Of a stretch of 64,000 nt of DNA, positions 1 to 9,318 are shown one piece after another. The notes beneath the pieces were generated by a model. It was not told the DNA's origin. It did not search any database and saw only the letters and a list, made by a program, of their open reading frames with translations. Each line of letters begins with the position of its first letter. Position 1 is the stretch's first letter. Source of the stretch: Cribrihabitans_A neustonicus (GTDB taxonomy: Bacteria; Pseudomonadota; Alphaproteobacteria; Rhodobacterales; Rhodobacteraceae); NCBI RefSeq assembly GCF_048820895.1, contig NZ_JBMERQ010000003.1:248001-312000 (forward strand). The letters are read 5' to 3'. The position numbers and the translations under genes are program-made.

Positions 1-419
1 GCGTAAAGCCCCACAGGCCCGCGTTTCCAGATCCTGTTGTGGATGTTGGCGCGCAGCACTGCGGCAATCGCGCCCGCCGTCATCAGCAGGATCATCACCG
101 TCGCTGCTACCGGCGCGCTATTGGCGGCCGGCAGCCAGAATATCCCGAGCGCCAGGCTCAAGGCGAGGGGTTGACGCATCCGGTGCCAATTGCCGCTGCG
201 TGGCGCTTTCCACGCCCCATAGCCCGCGCCGGCCAGCAGCCACAGGTAAATCAGCCCCCAGATCGAGAAGGCCCAGCCCGCCGGCTGCATTGGCGGGTTG
301 GGCTGCGGGTAGGGCAGCTGTTCGGCGGAATATCCGGCGAAACCGCCGGTGAAGTAGGGCGCAAGCGCAAAGGCCAGCGCCAGAAAAAATACGCCATAGG
401 CCAGGATCTTACGGGTCAT
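1..419 (-). CDS. TspO/MBR-like tryptophan-rich membrane protein (3' end outside window)
   Basis: The gene reads leftward from ATG at 419 and runs off the window, so only about 139 residues are seen. The translation is very hydrophobic, with an N-terminal membrane segment, then a Pro-rich stretch followed by AGWAFSIWGLIYLWLL, a Trp-rich pattern typical of bacterial tryptophan-rich sensory (TspO/MBR-type) proteins, and at least two further membrane segments. Family members bind porphyrins or related ligands in the membrane; that role is only inferred here. A rightward reading frame over the same bases (39-479) is Arg/Gln/Pro-rich and looks like an antisense shadow. Confidence 0.6.
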   Translation of the reverse strand, partial: MTRKILAYGVFFLALAFALAPYFTGGFAGYSAEQLPYPQPNPPMQPAGWAFSIWGLIYLWLLAGAGYGAWKAPRSGNWHRMRQPLALSLALGIFWLPAANSAPVAATVMILLMTAGAIAAVLRANIHNRIWKRGPVGLY

Positions 420-494
420 TCCTGCTCCTCTGTAGGACCGCTTTCCGCGCTGCCGCGCCGTCTGCCTCCAGGGACGTAGCCTAGGCACGATTTC

Positions 495-2051
495 CTAAAG
501 CAATTCTTTCAGTTCCGCCAATGTCCCGGCTTCTGATGCTGGTTTATCGCTGCGTATGCGGTTGATGCGGGGAAACCGCATGGCGACGCCGCTCTTGTGG
601 CGGGAAGAGCGGTTCAGCCCCTCGAAGGCCACTTCCAGCACCAATTCCGGTTTCACGGCCCGCACCGGCCCGAATCGGTCGGTGGTGTTGTTGCGGACGA
701 AGCGGTCGAGCGCTTTCAGCTCGGCATCGGTAAAGCCGAAATAGGCCTTGCCCACTGGCACCAGCGCCTCGCCGTCCCAGACCCCGAAGGTGAAATCCGA
801 GTAATAACCCGAGCGCTTGCCGTGGCCGCGCTGGGCATAAAGCATCACCGCATCGACCAGCATCGGGTCCCGCTTCCACTTATACCAGTAGCCGCGCTTG
901 CGCCCCGCAAGGTAGGCGCTGTCGCGGCGCTTGAGCATCACGCCCTCGATCACCGTCTCGGGCGGCGCGGCGCGCAGGGCCGCGAGTTCCTGCCAGGTGG
1001 CAAACGCCAATGGCGGCGAGATGTCGATGCGGGGGGAAGCGAGCTCCGCCACGCAGGCGTTAAGCGCCCGCAGCCGCGCCTCCAGCGGCTTGCCCCGCAG
1101 ATCCTCGCCGTTCCAGACCAGGAGGTCATAGGCCCGAAGCGCGGCGGGATGGCTTTCCAGTAGCGACTTGCCCACCCGCTTTCGGCCCAGCCGTTTCTGC
1201 AAGTCGCCAAAGGCCGCGACCTCGCTGCCCCGCCTCACCAACAGTTCGCCGTCCAGCGTGCCGGAGAAATCCAGCGCCTCCGCAAGGTCGGGGAAGGCGG
1301 CCGAGATATCTTCGCCCGTGCGGGTATAGATCCGCCGCACGCCGCCGTCGTTGCTGGCCTGGACCCGGATGCCGTCCCACTTCCATTCCGAGATGAACTC
1401 GGCAGGCTCAAGCGTCTCCAGATCCTTTTCAGTGATGGGGGTGGAGAGCATCACCGGCCGGAATGGCGCCGCCGCGAGGCTTACGGGTTTTTCGCCGCCG
1501 TCGAGCCAGGCGAACAGCGGCCGGTAGGGCGGGGTGAGGGCGTGCCACAGTTCCTCGATCTCCTCCACCGCGACGCTGCCGTATTCGGCAAGCGCCGTCC
1601 GTGCCAGCCGCCCCGAGACGCCGACGCGCAGGCCGCCGGTGGCCAGTTTCAGATAGGCGTAACGCTCGGAGGGCAGCAGCGCCCCGAGCCGCCGTTCGAT
1701 CAGCGCCGGCAAGGCGGCCTTTGGCGTGGCGGACAGTTCAGCCACCGCGTCCGGGAGGGTCAGTGGCACGGCTTCTGCCTGCTGCGGCCAGATCAGCGCA
1801 ACGGTCTCCGCCAGATCACCGACAAATTCATAAGACAGCCGGAAAAGCTCGGGATCGGTGCGCTCCGCAACCAGCGTGCGGAGCAAGGAGGGCGTCACTT
1901 GCCGAAGGTTCAAATCCCCAGTGAAAGCCGCCAGAGCGTAGCCGCGCGCCGGGTCGCCCATCGAGGAGAAGGCGGTTTTCAGATGCGCGATCTTGCCGTT
2001 GCGCGACGGGGTGAAAGCAAGCTGCTCAAGAAGGCGGGCGAATTCCTGCAT
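495..2051 (-). CDS. ATP-dependent DNA ligase (ligase-associated repair cluster)
   Basis: 518-residue ATP-dependent DNA ligase. The adenylation motif is visible as EWKWDGIRV, with the nucleotidyl-accepting Lys at about residue 224. Downstream come the motif with DGELLVRRG, the E-G-V-M-L-K-R motif and a C-terminal OB-fold region. The N-terminal about 200 residues match the DNA-binding domain of LigB/LigC-like bacterial ligases. The open frame extends upstream to 2444 but those codons lie inside the exonuclease gene; ATG at 2051 gives a family-like N-terminus and overlaps the exonuclease stop as TAATG, which indicates translational coupling. The pair belongs to the known ligase-associated DNA damage response cluster; the helicase and phosphoesterase partners are not in this window. 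Confidence 0.9.
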   Translation of the reverse strand: MQEFARLLEQLAFTPSRNGKIAHLKTAFSSMGDPARGYALAAFTGDLNLRQVTPSLLRTLVAERTDPELFRLSYEFVGDLAETVALIWPQQAEAVPLTLPDAVAELSATPKAALPALIERRLGALLPSERYAYLKLATGGLRVGVSGRLARTALAEYGSVAVEEIEELWHALTPPYRPLFAWLDGGEKPVSLAAAPFRPVMLSTPITEKDLETLEPAEFISEWKWDGIRVQASNDGGVRRIYTRTGEDISAAFPDLAEALDFSGTLDGELLVRRGSEVAAFGDLQKRLGRKRVGKSLLESHPAALRAYDLLVWNGEDLRGKPLEARLRALNACVAELASPRIDISPPLAFATWQELAALRAAPPETVIEGVMLKRRDSAYLAGRKRGYWYKWKRDPMLVDAVMLYAQRGHGKRSGYYSDFTFGVWDGEALVPVGKAYFGFTDAELKALDRFVRNNTTDRFGPVRAVKPELVLEVAFEGLNRSSRHKSGVAMRFPRINRIRSDKPASEAGTLAELKELL

Positions 2052-3085
2052 TACTCGGCCTCGTCTTCGTAACCGACCAGCCGCAGCGGCCGCGCGGCAA
2101 TCTGGTTCAGCGCGCACCAGCGCACCAGCGCGTCCTCCCGCCCGTGGGTGACCCAGACCTCCCGCGGGGCGAGCTCCTTGATAGTGCGGGTGAGGCCGGT
2201 CCAGTCGGCATGATCGCTCAACACCAGGGGCAACTCCACTCCGCGCTGGCGGGCCCGGGCGCGCACCTGCATCCAGCCGCTTGCGAAGCACACCACCGGA
2301 TCCGGGAAGCGCTGCGCCCAGGCGGCGGCAAAGGCGGATGGCGGCCCGAGGATGATTTGCCCTTTGAAGGCGTCCTTGCCGGTCTCCGCAGTGGCGGGGC
2401 GCAGCTCCCCCAGTTCGATCCCCTGCGAGATATAGTAGTCGCACAACCGTTGCAGCGCGCCATGCAGATAGACGGGCTTGTCCCAGCCAGCCGCGCGCAG
2501 GAGCGCGATCACCCGCTGCGCCTTTCCAAGCGCATAGGCCCCGACGAGGTGGCAGCGTTCCGGCTGGGCTGTGACAGACGTGAGGAGTTTTGCAATTTCT
2601 GCCATTGGGTCAGGGTGGTCGAAGACCGGCAGGCCGAAGGTCGCTTCCGTTACGAAAACATCGCAAGGGGCGGGCTCGTAAGGCGCGCAGGAGGGATTCT
2701 TGTCGCGGGCATAATCGCCGGAGACGGTGATCCGCGTCGCTCCGTCGCTCACTGTGATCTGACAGGAACCGAGCACATGCCCCGCAGGGGTGAAAGTGGC
2801 GGTGACGCCGTTCACCTGCACGGGGCCGTCAACCGGGATGGCTGTCTCGCAAAAGGCCTCGCCATAACGGATTGCCATGATGTCGAGCGTTTGGCGGCTG
2901 GCCCAGACGGTGCCGTGGCCTGCACGGGCGTGATCGGCGTGGCCGTGGGTGATCATCGCGCGCGGCACCGGATTCATCGGATCGATGTAAAAATCGCCGG
3001 GGGGACAATACAGTCCGGCAGGCCGGGGGTGCAGCAGCGCTGCGGGATCCGCCCTTTCCGCGTTTGCTGGGCCTGACTGGGCCAA
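2051..3085 (-). CDS. ligase-associated DNA damage response exonuclease (metallo-beta-lactamase fold)
   Basis: 344-residue metallo-beta-lactamase/beta-CASP type nuclease of the kind found beside ATP-dependent ligases. The metal-binding signature THGHADHAR (HxHxDH) is present, followed by GHVLGS and later SDHADW and VTHGRED motifs. I chose a TTG start at 3085 because a strong GGAAGGAG ribosome-binding site lies about six bases upstream and because the residues further upstream (to 3241) do not look family-like. It is coupled to the downstream ligase by a TAATG overlap. The likely role is trimming DNA ends before ligation; this is family knowledge rather than something seen here. Confidence 0.85.
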   Translation of the reverse strand: MAQSGPANAERADPAALLHPRPAGLYCPPGDFYIDPMNPVPRAMITHGHADHARAGHGTVWASRQTLDIMAIRYGEAFCETAIPVDGPVQVNGVTATFTPAGHVLGSCQITVSDGATRITVSGDYARDKNPSCAPYEPAPCDVFVTEATFGLPVFDHPDPMAEIAKLLTSVTAQPERCHLVGAYALGKAQRVIALLRAAGWDKPVYLHGALQRLCDYYISQGIELGELRPATAETGKDAFKGQIILGPPSAFAAAWAQRFPDPVVCFASGWMQVRARARQRGVELPLVLSDHADWTGLTRTIKELAPREVWVTHGREDALVRWCALNQIAARPLRLVGYEDEAE

Positions 3086-3229
3086 ATTGCACTCCTTCCC
3101 GGACGTGCGGCCTTTGCCCCGCTGTGCGGCCGCCCTGTCCTGGACTAACGCCGAAGCCGTGCGCAGGTTCCGGCCGGATGACGCACAGGGCAATTGCCTT
3201 TGCCTAAATGAGAACATATAGAGAACAGC

Positions 3230-4462
3230 ATGGCACGTCAAACCTTACAACAGAAGCTCGAGATTCTGGCGGATGCGGCAAAATACGACGCCTCCTGTGC
3301 ATCCTCGGGCACCGAAAAACGCGACAGCCGAAGCGGCGGGCTTGGCTCAAGCGGCGGCGCGGGCATCTGCCACGCCTATGCGCCCGACGGGCGCTGCATC
3401 AGCCTTTTGAAGATCCTGATGACGAACTTCTGTATCTACGACTGCTCCTACTGCATCAACCGGGTGTCCTCGGACGTGACCCGGGCGCGGTTCAGCGTCG
3501 ACGAGGTGGTGAAGCTCACCATCGAGTTTTACCGCCGCAATTATATCGAGGGGCTGTTTCTTTCCTCCGGCATCATCCGCTCGCCTGACGATACGATGGG
3601 GGACATGGTGCGCATCGCCCGCAAACTGCGGGAGGAGGAGAACTTCCGCGGCTACATCCACCTGAAGACCATCCCCGATGCCGCGCCTGAGCTGATCGCC
3701 GAGGCGGGCCGCCTGGCAGACCGGCTGTCGATCAACGTGGAGCTGCCCACCGATGATGCCGTGCGCCGCCACGCGCCGGAGAAGAACCCGGCGCAGATCC
3801 GCAAGGCGATGGGTGAGGTGCGTCTGCGCCGCGAAGGCGCGAAGGAGACCAGCCACCGCGGCAAGCGGCCGCCGCGCTTTGCGCCCGCCGGACAGTCGAC
3901 GCAGATGATCATCGGTGCAGATGGCTCTAATGATGCGGCGATCCTGGGGCAATCGGTGCGGCTTTATTCCAGCTACAAGCTGAAGCGGGTCTACTACTCC
4001 GCCTTCTCGCCGATCCCCGGCAGCTCGGCCCGGCTGCCGCTGGTGCGCCCGCCGCTGGTGCGCGAGCACCGGCTTTACCAGGCCGACTGGCTCTTGCGCT
4101 TCTACGGTTTCGGGCTGGAGGAGATCACTTCCGCCGCGCCGGGCGGCAACCTGGACCTGCACCTCGACCCCAAGCTGGCCTGGGCGCTGGCGAACCGGGC
4201 GCTGTTTCCGCTGGATGTGAACCGTGCCAGCAAGGAGATGCTCCTGCGAGTGCCGGGGTTCGGCGTGAAGACGGTGGACCGCATCCTCGCCACCCGCCGC
4301 CACCGCAGCCTGCGGTATGAGGATATCGCCCGAATGGGCGCTTCGATGAAGAAGGCCCGCGCCTTCATCACCGCGGGCGGCTGGACCCCGGGCGGGCTCA
4401 CTGACAGCGCGGACCTGCGCGCGCGGTTTGCCCCGCCGCCGGAACAGCTGAGCCTGTTATGA
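3230..4462 (+). CDS. radical SAM protein, putative DNA modification/repair (UDG-linked family)
   Basis: 410-residue radical SAM enzyme with the cluster-binding motif CIYDCSYC (Cys 68, 72, 75). The C-terminal part has a helix-hairpin-helix-like stretch (LLRVPGFGVKTVDRIL), consistent with DNA contact. The family is defined by its constant pairing with a DUF4130/UDG-domain gene, and here the two overlap by four bases (ATGA). It is divergent from the ligase/exonuclease pair, so all four genes form a probable repair neighbourhood. The chemistry of this radical SAM family is unknown, so I do not assign a reaction. Confidence 0.88.
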   Translation: MARQTLQQKLEILADAAKYDASCASSGTEKRDSRSGGLGSSGGAGICHAYAPDGRCISLLKILMTNFCIYDCSYCINRVSSDVTRARFSVDEVVKLTIEFYRRNYIEGLFLSSGIIRSPDDTMGDMVRIARKLREEENFRGYIHLKTIPDAAPELIAEAGRLADRLSINVELPTDDAVRRHAPEKNPAQIRKAMGEVRLRREGAKETSHRGKRPPRFAPAGQSTQMIIGADGSNDAAILGQSVRLYSSYKLKRVYYSAFSPIPGSSARLPLVRPPLVREHRLYQADWLLRFYGFGLEEITSAAPGGNLDLHLDPKLAWALANRALFPLDVNRASKEMLLRVPGFGVKTVDRILATRRHRSLRYEDIARMGASMKKARAFITAGGWTPGGLTDSADLRARFAPPPEQLSLL

Positions 4463-5937
4463 TGCAGCGCGCCGTTCTGCCCAGGATCGGCACTGCAGAG
4501 GCGTGGCGCGCTGCGGCGCGCGGGTTCCTGGCGGCGGGCGTTCCGCCCTCCGGCATCCTCTGGCGCAGCGCGGCGGAGGAGGGGGATGCGTCCGGCCCAC
4601 CCGCGGCGGGGGACCTTTTCGCAGGCGCCGCTCCTGCCGCAGCACCGGCGGGGGAGGGCGTGGCAAGTGTGCCGCGCAGCTTTCTGGCGCTGGCGAACAG
4701 CGTGGTCTGGCATAGCGATCCGGAGCGGTTTGCGCGGCTTTATGCTTTCCTCTGGCGCCTGCGGGAGGCGCCTTGGCTGATGAGCGACCGCGGCGATCCC
4801 GGTCTCGCCCTGCTGCGGCGGATGGAGAAGGGTGTTCACCGCTGCCAGCACAAGATGAAGGCCTTCGTGCGCTTCCGCGAGGTGGGCAGCCCTGAGGCCC
4901 CGCGCCGCGCCTTTGCCGCCTGGTTCGAGCCGGAGCACCACACGGTGGAGCCCACCGCCGCCTTCTTTGCCCGCCGCTTCGGCGACATGGACTGGCGTAT
5001 CCTCTCGCCGGACGTGAGCGCCATTTTCGAGGGCGGCACGCTGCGCTTCGAGCCGGGCCAGCCCCGGCCCGGCTTGCCGGAGGACGCGAGCGAAGCGCTG
5101 TGGCTCACTTACTTCCGCAGCACCTTCAACCCGGCGCGGCTGAACCTCCGGGCGATGCAGTCGGAAATGCCGAAGAAATACTGGAAGAACATGCCAGAGG
5201 CCGCGGCGATCCCGGAGCTTGCCGCGTCCGCCAGCGAACGGGTGCGGGCGATGGCGGCCGCCGCGCCGGTGCCGGTGCCTGCGCGTGCCGCCCGCATCCA
5301 GGCGCAGCTGCCGCCGGAGCAACCCGCGTGGCAGGGCACCGGTGGAGAGCTGGCCCAGGCCATCCGTGGCTGCATCCGCTGCCCGCTCTACCGCGACGCG
5401 ACTCAGGCGGTGCCGGGGCAGGGGCCGGAGAATGCCGCGCTGATGATTGTGGGCGAGCAGCCGGGCGATCAGGAGGATCTTTCGGGCCTGCCGTTCACTG
5501 GGCCCGCCGGGCAACTGCTGGACCAGGTGGCGGCGCGCGCCGGGCTCGACCGCAAGGCCGCTTATGTCACTAATGCGGTCAAGCACTTCAAATTCAAGCC
5601 GCGCGGCAAGCGGCGTCTGCACGAGCGTCCGAATGCAGGCGAGGTGGCGCATTGTAAATGGTGGCTGGACGCCGAGCTCGCTCAGGTGCGGCCCCGGCTG
5701 GTGCTGGCGCTGGGCGCCACCGCGGCGGGTGCGCTTCTTGGCGAGGGCAGCAGCCTAAGATCCCGGCGCGGCACGGTGGAGCATACTGCCGCCGGCCTGC
5801 CGGTTCTGATCACTTTCCACCCGGCTTTTCTGCTGCGCCAGCAGTCCGCCGGGGAACGGCAAGCTGCAGAGGCGCTTTTCGAGGCCGACCTGCGCCTGGC
5901 CGCGCAGATGCTGTCCGGGGCCGGCAGCACCGCCTAG
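4459..5937 (+). CDS. DUF4130 - UdgX-type uracil-DNA glycosylase fusion
   Basis: 492 residues in two parts. Residues about 1-270 match the DUF4130 / SAM-linked domain. Residues about 295-490 are a family 4-like uracil-DNA glycosylase domain with CIRCPL (Fe-S ligands), GEQPGDQEDLSGLPFTGPAG and LITFHPAFLLR. The insert KRRLHERP, with His at residue 388, corresponds to the KRRIH loop of UdgX, the enzyme that becomes covalently joined to uracil-containing DNA through that His. A similar suicide or protective role is an inference from the motif. It overlaps the upstream radical SAM gene and converges with the next gene, whose stop codons overlap. Confidence 0.9.
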   Translation: MMQRAVLPRIGTAEAWRAAARGFLAAGVPPSGILWRSAAEEGDASGPPAAGDLFAGAAPAAAPAGEGVASVPRSFLALANSVVWHSDPERFARLYAFLWRLREAPWLMSDRGDPGLALLRRMEKGVHRCQHKMKAFVRFREVGSPEAPRRAFAAWFEPEHHTVEPTAAFFARRFGDMDWRILSPDVSAIFEGGTLRFEPGQPRPGLPEDASEALWLTYFRSTFNPARLNLRAMQSEMPKKYWKNMPEAAAIPELAASASERVRAMAAAAPVPVPARAARIQAQLPPEQPAWQGTGGELAQAIRGCIRCPLYRDATQAVPGQGPENAALMIVGEQPGDQEDLSGLPFTGPAGQLLDQVAARAGLDRKAAYVTNAVKHFKFKPRGKRRLHERPNAGEVAHCKWWLDAELAQVRPRLVLALGATAAGALLGEGSSLRSRRGTVEHTAAGLPVLITFHPAFLLRQQSAGERQAAEALFEADLRLAAQMLSGAGSTA

Positions 5938-6749
5938 CCCATCCCGCGGCGCGCGCCTTTTTCTTTCCAGATGTAGCCCTGGGACCAGACCGCCAGAGCA
6001 TCCAGGTAATCGTCATCCGATCTGCAGTCCCCAGCATCGAAATTCGGAAGCCCGCTCAGAATCACCCGCAGCCCGGTGAGGTTGCCCTTCTCGGCATGCC
6101 AGGCGCGGGCAAAGCGCAGCAGGCCCTCGGGCAGGCGGCGCTGCGCGTCGGCAGTGGAAAAATAGAGCGCATGCGGCTGGCTGTGCAGGTTTGCGGTCAG
6201 CTTCGCCAGAGTGTCCAGCATACCGCTGCGGTCCTGGCCCAGCTCGGCCTGCGCCTCCGCCGCGGCCAGGAAAGCCCGGCCCAGAGTCACCGACTGGGTG
6301 GTGTTCAAGACAAAGCTTACCGACAGCGTCAGCACTACCATGCCGTTTACACCCACCACCACCGAGATCAGCGCCCACAGCGGCCCGCCGGGCTGCACTA
6401 TGCCGCCGCCCAGTGTTGAAAGCGCCTTGCCCACATAAGCAAGGTCCAGCGCCGGGCCGGCGGGCTGCTTGCCCTCGGTGAGAACCACCGCCTCCGTCGC
6501 AGCCTGAAACACCAGCAGCCAGCCAAGTGCGACCATGACAATCCAGAACACTGCGATCGAAGTCATAACTAGCGGCCCGATCGCGGTGCGGCTCCAGCCC
6601 GCCGATGGCAGGATCCTGGCAAGCCCCTTCCAGACCACCGCCGCCACCCAGCGGGATGGCAGCTTGCGGTCGGTGATACCAGTGGTGGTCAGAAGGAAGT
6701 CCGCCGCTGCAAATAGAAGTACGGCAAGTCCGGCCAGAGCAAAGATCAT
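5934..6749 (-). CDS. inner-membrane protein, ion-channel-like
   Basis: 271-residue integral membrane protein with several long hydrophobic stretches near the N-terminus, around residues 60-85, and around 115-150, then a soluble C-terminal half. The segment around residues 100-140, with two helices flanking LSTLGGGIVQPGG, resembles the pore region of two-TM potassium-channel-like proteins, though no clean TVGYG filter is visible. The start at 6749 is supported by a GGAGGGAGGG ribosome-binding site; an ATG further upstream at 6770 is not. I cannot name the substrate. Confidence 0.65.
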   Translation of the reverse strand: MIFALAGLAVLLFAAADFLLTTTGITDRKLPSRWVAAVVWKGLARILPSAGWSRTAIGPLVMTSIAVFWIVMVALGWLLVFQAATEAVVLTEGKQPAGPALDLAYVGKALSTLGGGIVQPGGPLWALISVVVGVNGMVVLTLSVSFVLNTTQSVTLGRAFLAAAEAQAELGQDRSGMLDTLAKLTANLHSQPHALYFSTADAQRRLPEGLLRFARAWHAEKGNLTGLRVILSGLPNFDAGDCRSDDDYLDALAVWSQGYIWKEKGARRGMG

Positions 6750-6904
6750 CGTCCCTCCCTCCAGCACCACTGTACTGCCTCCCGCCGGGACGCCCCACAG
6801 GCACCAGACAAATTGTGAAACCTGCGGAACTCTCGCCCAGGAAGATCGTTAATTCAATGCGAACAACGGCCGGTGCAGCCGGCTGCGGGCAAAAGGAGAC
6901 AGCC

Positions 6905-7102
6905 ATGAACTGGGACGAAGTCCAAGGCAAATGGAAAGAAATGAAAGGCAACGTGCGCTCCAAATGGGGCGAGCTGACCGAAGATGAGGTCGACCAGGTT
7001 GCCGGTGACCGCGAGGCGCTGGAAGGCAAGATTCAGCAAAAATACGGCCGCAGCAAGGAAGAGGCGCGCCGCGAGGTGGATGATTTCATCCGTACGCTCT
7101 GA
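6905..7102 (+). CDS. CsbD family stress protein
   Basis: 65-residue acidic/basic soluble protein starting MNWDEVQGKWKEMKG and ending in REVDDFIRTL. This is the standard CsbD layout (N-terminal NWDxVxGKWKQxKG, central GKIQxKYG). The ATG at 6905 follows an AAAGGAGA ribosome-binding site. The open frame to its left has no family similarity and is not used. Members are induced by general stress in many bacteria; function unknown. A good intrinsic terminator follows directly. Confidence 0.9.
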   Translation: MNWDEVQGKWKEMKGNVRSKWGELTEDEVDQVAGDREALEGKIQQKYGRSKEEARREVDDFIRTL

Positions 7103-7121
7103 GCGCAGCGGATTCAGGCAG

Positions 7122-7150
7122 ACGGGCGGCCGCATCGGTCCGCCCGTTTT
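7122..7150 (+). terminator. intrinsic terminator of the CsbD gene
   Basis: Perfect 8-bp stem ACGGGCGG / CCGCCCGT around a 10-base loop, followed by TTTT. It lies 20 bases after the CsbD stop. Confidence 0.75.
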
Positions 7151-7297
7151 CTGATTCAGCAAGCTTGGCGAGGCTGGGTTCAGCAGGGTTGGCGGCGCTG
7201 AGTGCAGCCAGGGCCTCGGCAGGCGGCGGGGGACAAGCGCGGCCCGGCTTGTTAGGCTCGGCGGGGACTAGCCGGAATTTCCCATTGCGGAGGATTG

Positions 7298-8548
7298 ATG
7301 GACGCGCATTCCCTCTTCGAATTCTCTCCCTATCACATCCTGATGGCTGGCGTGGGGGCGGTGATCATACTCGCCCACTGGGTGCCGCGGTTTTTCTCAA
7401 CGCGTGAGCCGGTGGCGGCGCCGCTTCTGATCCTTCTAGGTATGGCGCTTTATCTACTGGTGCCGCAATTCCCGGCGCTGCCCGACCCGCGCGCCACCCC
7501 GAAACCCTGGGAGGTGGTGAGCGAGCTGACCGTGTTGGTAGCGCTCTTTGCCTCCGGCCTGAGGCTCGATGATCTGCGTCCTTGGAAGAAATGGGGCCGG
7601 ACGCTCCGGCTTCTGCTGGTTGGCATGCCGCTTACCATATTGGCCGCAGCGCTCCTTGGGCTCGGCCTTGCGGGCATGACAGTCGCGGGCGCGCTCCTGG
7701 TCGGCGCGGTACTGTCCCCGACCGACCCGGTGCTTGCCGGCGACGTGCAGGTCGGCCCGCCGCACGAGGGCGACGAGGAAACCGTGCGCTTTACTCTCAC
7801 CACCGAAGCCGCGCTGAATGACGGGCTCGCCTTTCCCTTTGTCTACCTTGGTCTTCTGGTTGCCGCCGAGGGGCTGAACCCGGCGGGCTGGATCGGCGAA
7901 TGGCTCCTCGTGGATGTGGCCTACCGGATCGGTGTCGGGGCCCTGATGGGCATTGGGGGCGGCTGGGTGCTGGCTCAGATCCTCTTCGTGATCCCCAGCC
8001 ATTCTGTCCTTGCCAACACTGGCTCCGGCGTGGTGGCTCTCGCCGGGGTGCTTCTATGTTACGGCACCACCGAGCTCGCCGAGGGCTATGGCTTCATTTC
8101 GGTTGCCACGATGGGGCTGACACTGCGGCGGGTGGAAAGCGACCACCGGTTTCACCGCCGCCTGCACGATTTCTGCACCACCATCGAACATGCGCTGACG
8201 GCAATTCTGCTGGTCGGCCTGGGCTGCGTGCTGCCGGTCTTGTTCAGCGAGCTCACGCCTGGATTGGTGCTGTTTGCAGTGCTGATGATCGTCCTTGTTC
8301 GCCCCTTGGCGGGCTGGCTGTCGCTCGCAGGCAGCCGGCTGGAACGCAACGACCGGCTGGTGGTCTCGGTCTACGGGGTCCGCGGGATCGGCTCGATCTA
8401 CTACCTCTGCTACGCGGGGCTACACATGGAGTTCGTGAACGAGGCACAGATCTGGGCGCTGATCGGGCTTACCATACTGCTGTCGACCATGCTGCATGGG
8501 TTCACCGTGAGCCATGCGATGAAATACACGTCGCATCCCCCGCGCTAG
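7298..8548 (+). CDS. Na+(K+)/H+ antiporter, CPA1/NhaP-like
   Basis: 416-residue membrane protein with about 12 hydrophobic segments and the cation-proton antiporter core: GAVLSPTDPVLAGDVQ (the TDP motif of CPA transporters) at about residues 135-150 and a following TTEAALNDGLAFPF stretch carrying the ND pair. The ATG at 7298 is preceded by CGGAGGA. It exchanges monovalent cations for protons across the inner membrane, a common marine-bacterial need. It converges with the amino-acid permease gene, with the two stops overlapping. Confidence 0.9.
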   Translation: MDAHSLFEFSPYHILMAGVGAVIILAHWVPRFFSTREPVAAPLLILLGMALYLLVPQFPALPDPRATPKPWEVVSELTVLVALFASGLRLDDLRPWKKWGRTLRLLLVGMPLTILAAALLGLGLAGMTVAGALLVGAVLSPTDPVLAGDVQVGPPHEGDEETVRFTLTTEAALNDGLAFPFVYLGLLVAAEGLNPAGWIGEWLLVDVAYRIGVGALMGIGGGWVLAQILFVIPSHSVLANTGSGVVALAGVLLCYGTTELAEGYGFISVATMGLTLRRVESDHRFHRRLHDFCTTIEHALTAILLVGLGCVLPVLFSELTPGLVLFAVLMIVLVRPLAGWLSLAGSRLERNDRLVVSVYGVRGIGSIYYLCYAGLHMEFVNEAQIWALIGLTILLSTMLHGFTVSHAMKYTSHPPR

Positions 8549-9318
8549 CGGGCAGGCACCTGCTGCTCCAGCCGCCGGAAGGCCAATGAGATCAGCCCGG
8601 CAACCGCCATGTAGAAGGCTGCCAGCAGCAACAGCGGCTCATAGACCACGAAGGTATCGGCCCGCACCCGGGAAGAGACCGCATAGATCTCGATTACCGT
8701 TATGGTGGCGACCAGGGGGGTGGCCTTGAGCTGCAGGATGGTCTCGCCGCCGAGTGTCGGCAGCACGTTGCGCACCGCCTGCGGCAGCCAGATCCGGCGG
8801 AACATGGTGAAGCGCGGCATGCCGAAGGATTTCGCCGCCTCCAGCTGCCCCTTCGCGACGCCGGAAAACGCCCCCCGCATTACCTCGCCCTCATAGCCCG
8901 CGTAGGAGAGGGTCAGCGCCAGCACAGCATAGGGCCAGGCCTGCCGCAGGTAGGGCCAGAGCTCAGACGAGCGGATCCATGGGAACTGCGGGAACAGCGA
9001 GCCCAGCCCATAATACAACAGCCAGATCTGCAGAAGCAGCGGCGTGCCCCGGATTACGGTGCAAAAGGCGCGGGCCGGAGCGGCCAGGTACCAGGGCCCA
9101 ACCGCCTGCGCGAGGCCCAGCGGCACCGCGAGCAGGAAGCCGAGCACCGTGGTCACCGCCAGGATCCAGACCGTGCGCCACATGCCTTCCAGGATCAGCG
9201 GCGCATAATCCGGTATCCAGTCCCAGCGCAGGGAGAGAGCGCACCAGATGACGAGCAGCGCAAACAGCGCCAGCAGCACGATCCGGTGCGGCTGAAGGAA
9301 CTCCCGAACCCCGTTCAT
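8545..9318 (-). CDS. amino-acid ABC transporter permease 2 (HisM/ArtM-like)
   Basis: 257-residue inner-membrane permease of the polar amino-acid (HAAT) family. It has about five hydrophobic helices and the EAA loop as EAAKSFGMPRFTMFRRIWLPQA. The ATG at 9318 overlaps the stop of the upstream permease (ATGA). It is the last gene of a transporter set in which permeases and binding protein lie on one strand, preceded by the ATPase; all read leftward. Substrate most likely a basic amino acid such as arginine, judged from the catabolic genes beside the divergent regulator. Confidence 0.88.
   Translation of the reverse strand: MNGVREFLQPHRIVLLALFALLVIWCALSLRWDWIPDYAPLILEGMWRTVWILAVTTVLGFLLAVPLGLAQAVGPWYLAAPARAFCTVIRGTPLLLQIWLLYYGLGSLFPQFPWIRSSELWPYLRQAWPYAVLALTLSYAGYEGEVMRGAFSGVAKGQLEAAKSFGMPRFTMFRRIWLPQAVRNVLPTLGGETILQLKATPLVATITVIEIYAVSSRVRADTFVVYEPLLLLAAFYMAVAGLISLAFRRLEQQVPAR

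Noticed and set aside
39..479. 146-codon rightward frame at the window start
   Set aside because: Antisense to the TspO-like membrane protein; Arg/Gln/Pro-rich without domain features.
2052..2444. N-terminal extension of the DNA ligase
   Set aside because: These codons lie inside the exonuclease gene in another frame, and ATG 2051 gives a normal ligase N-terminus.
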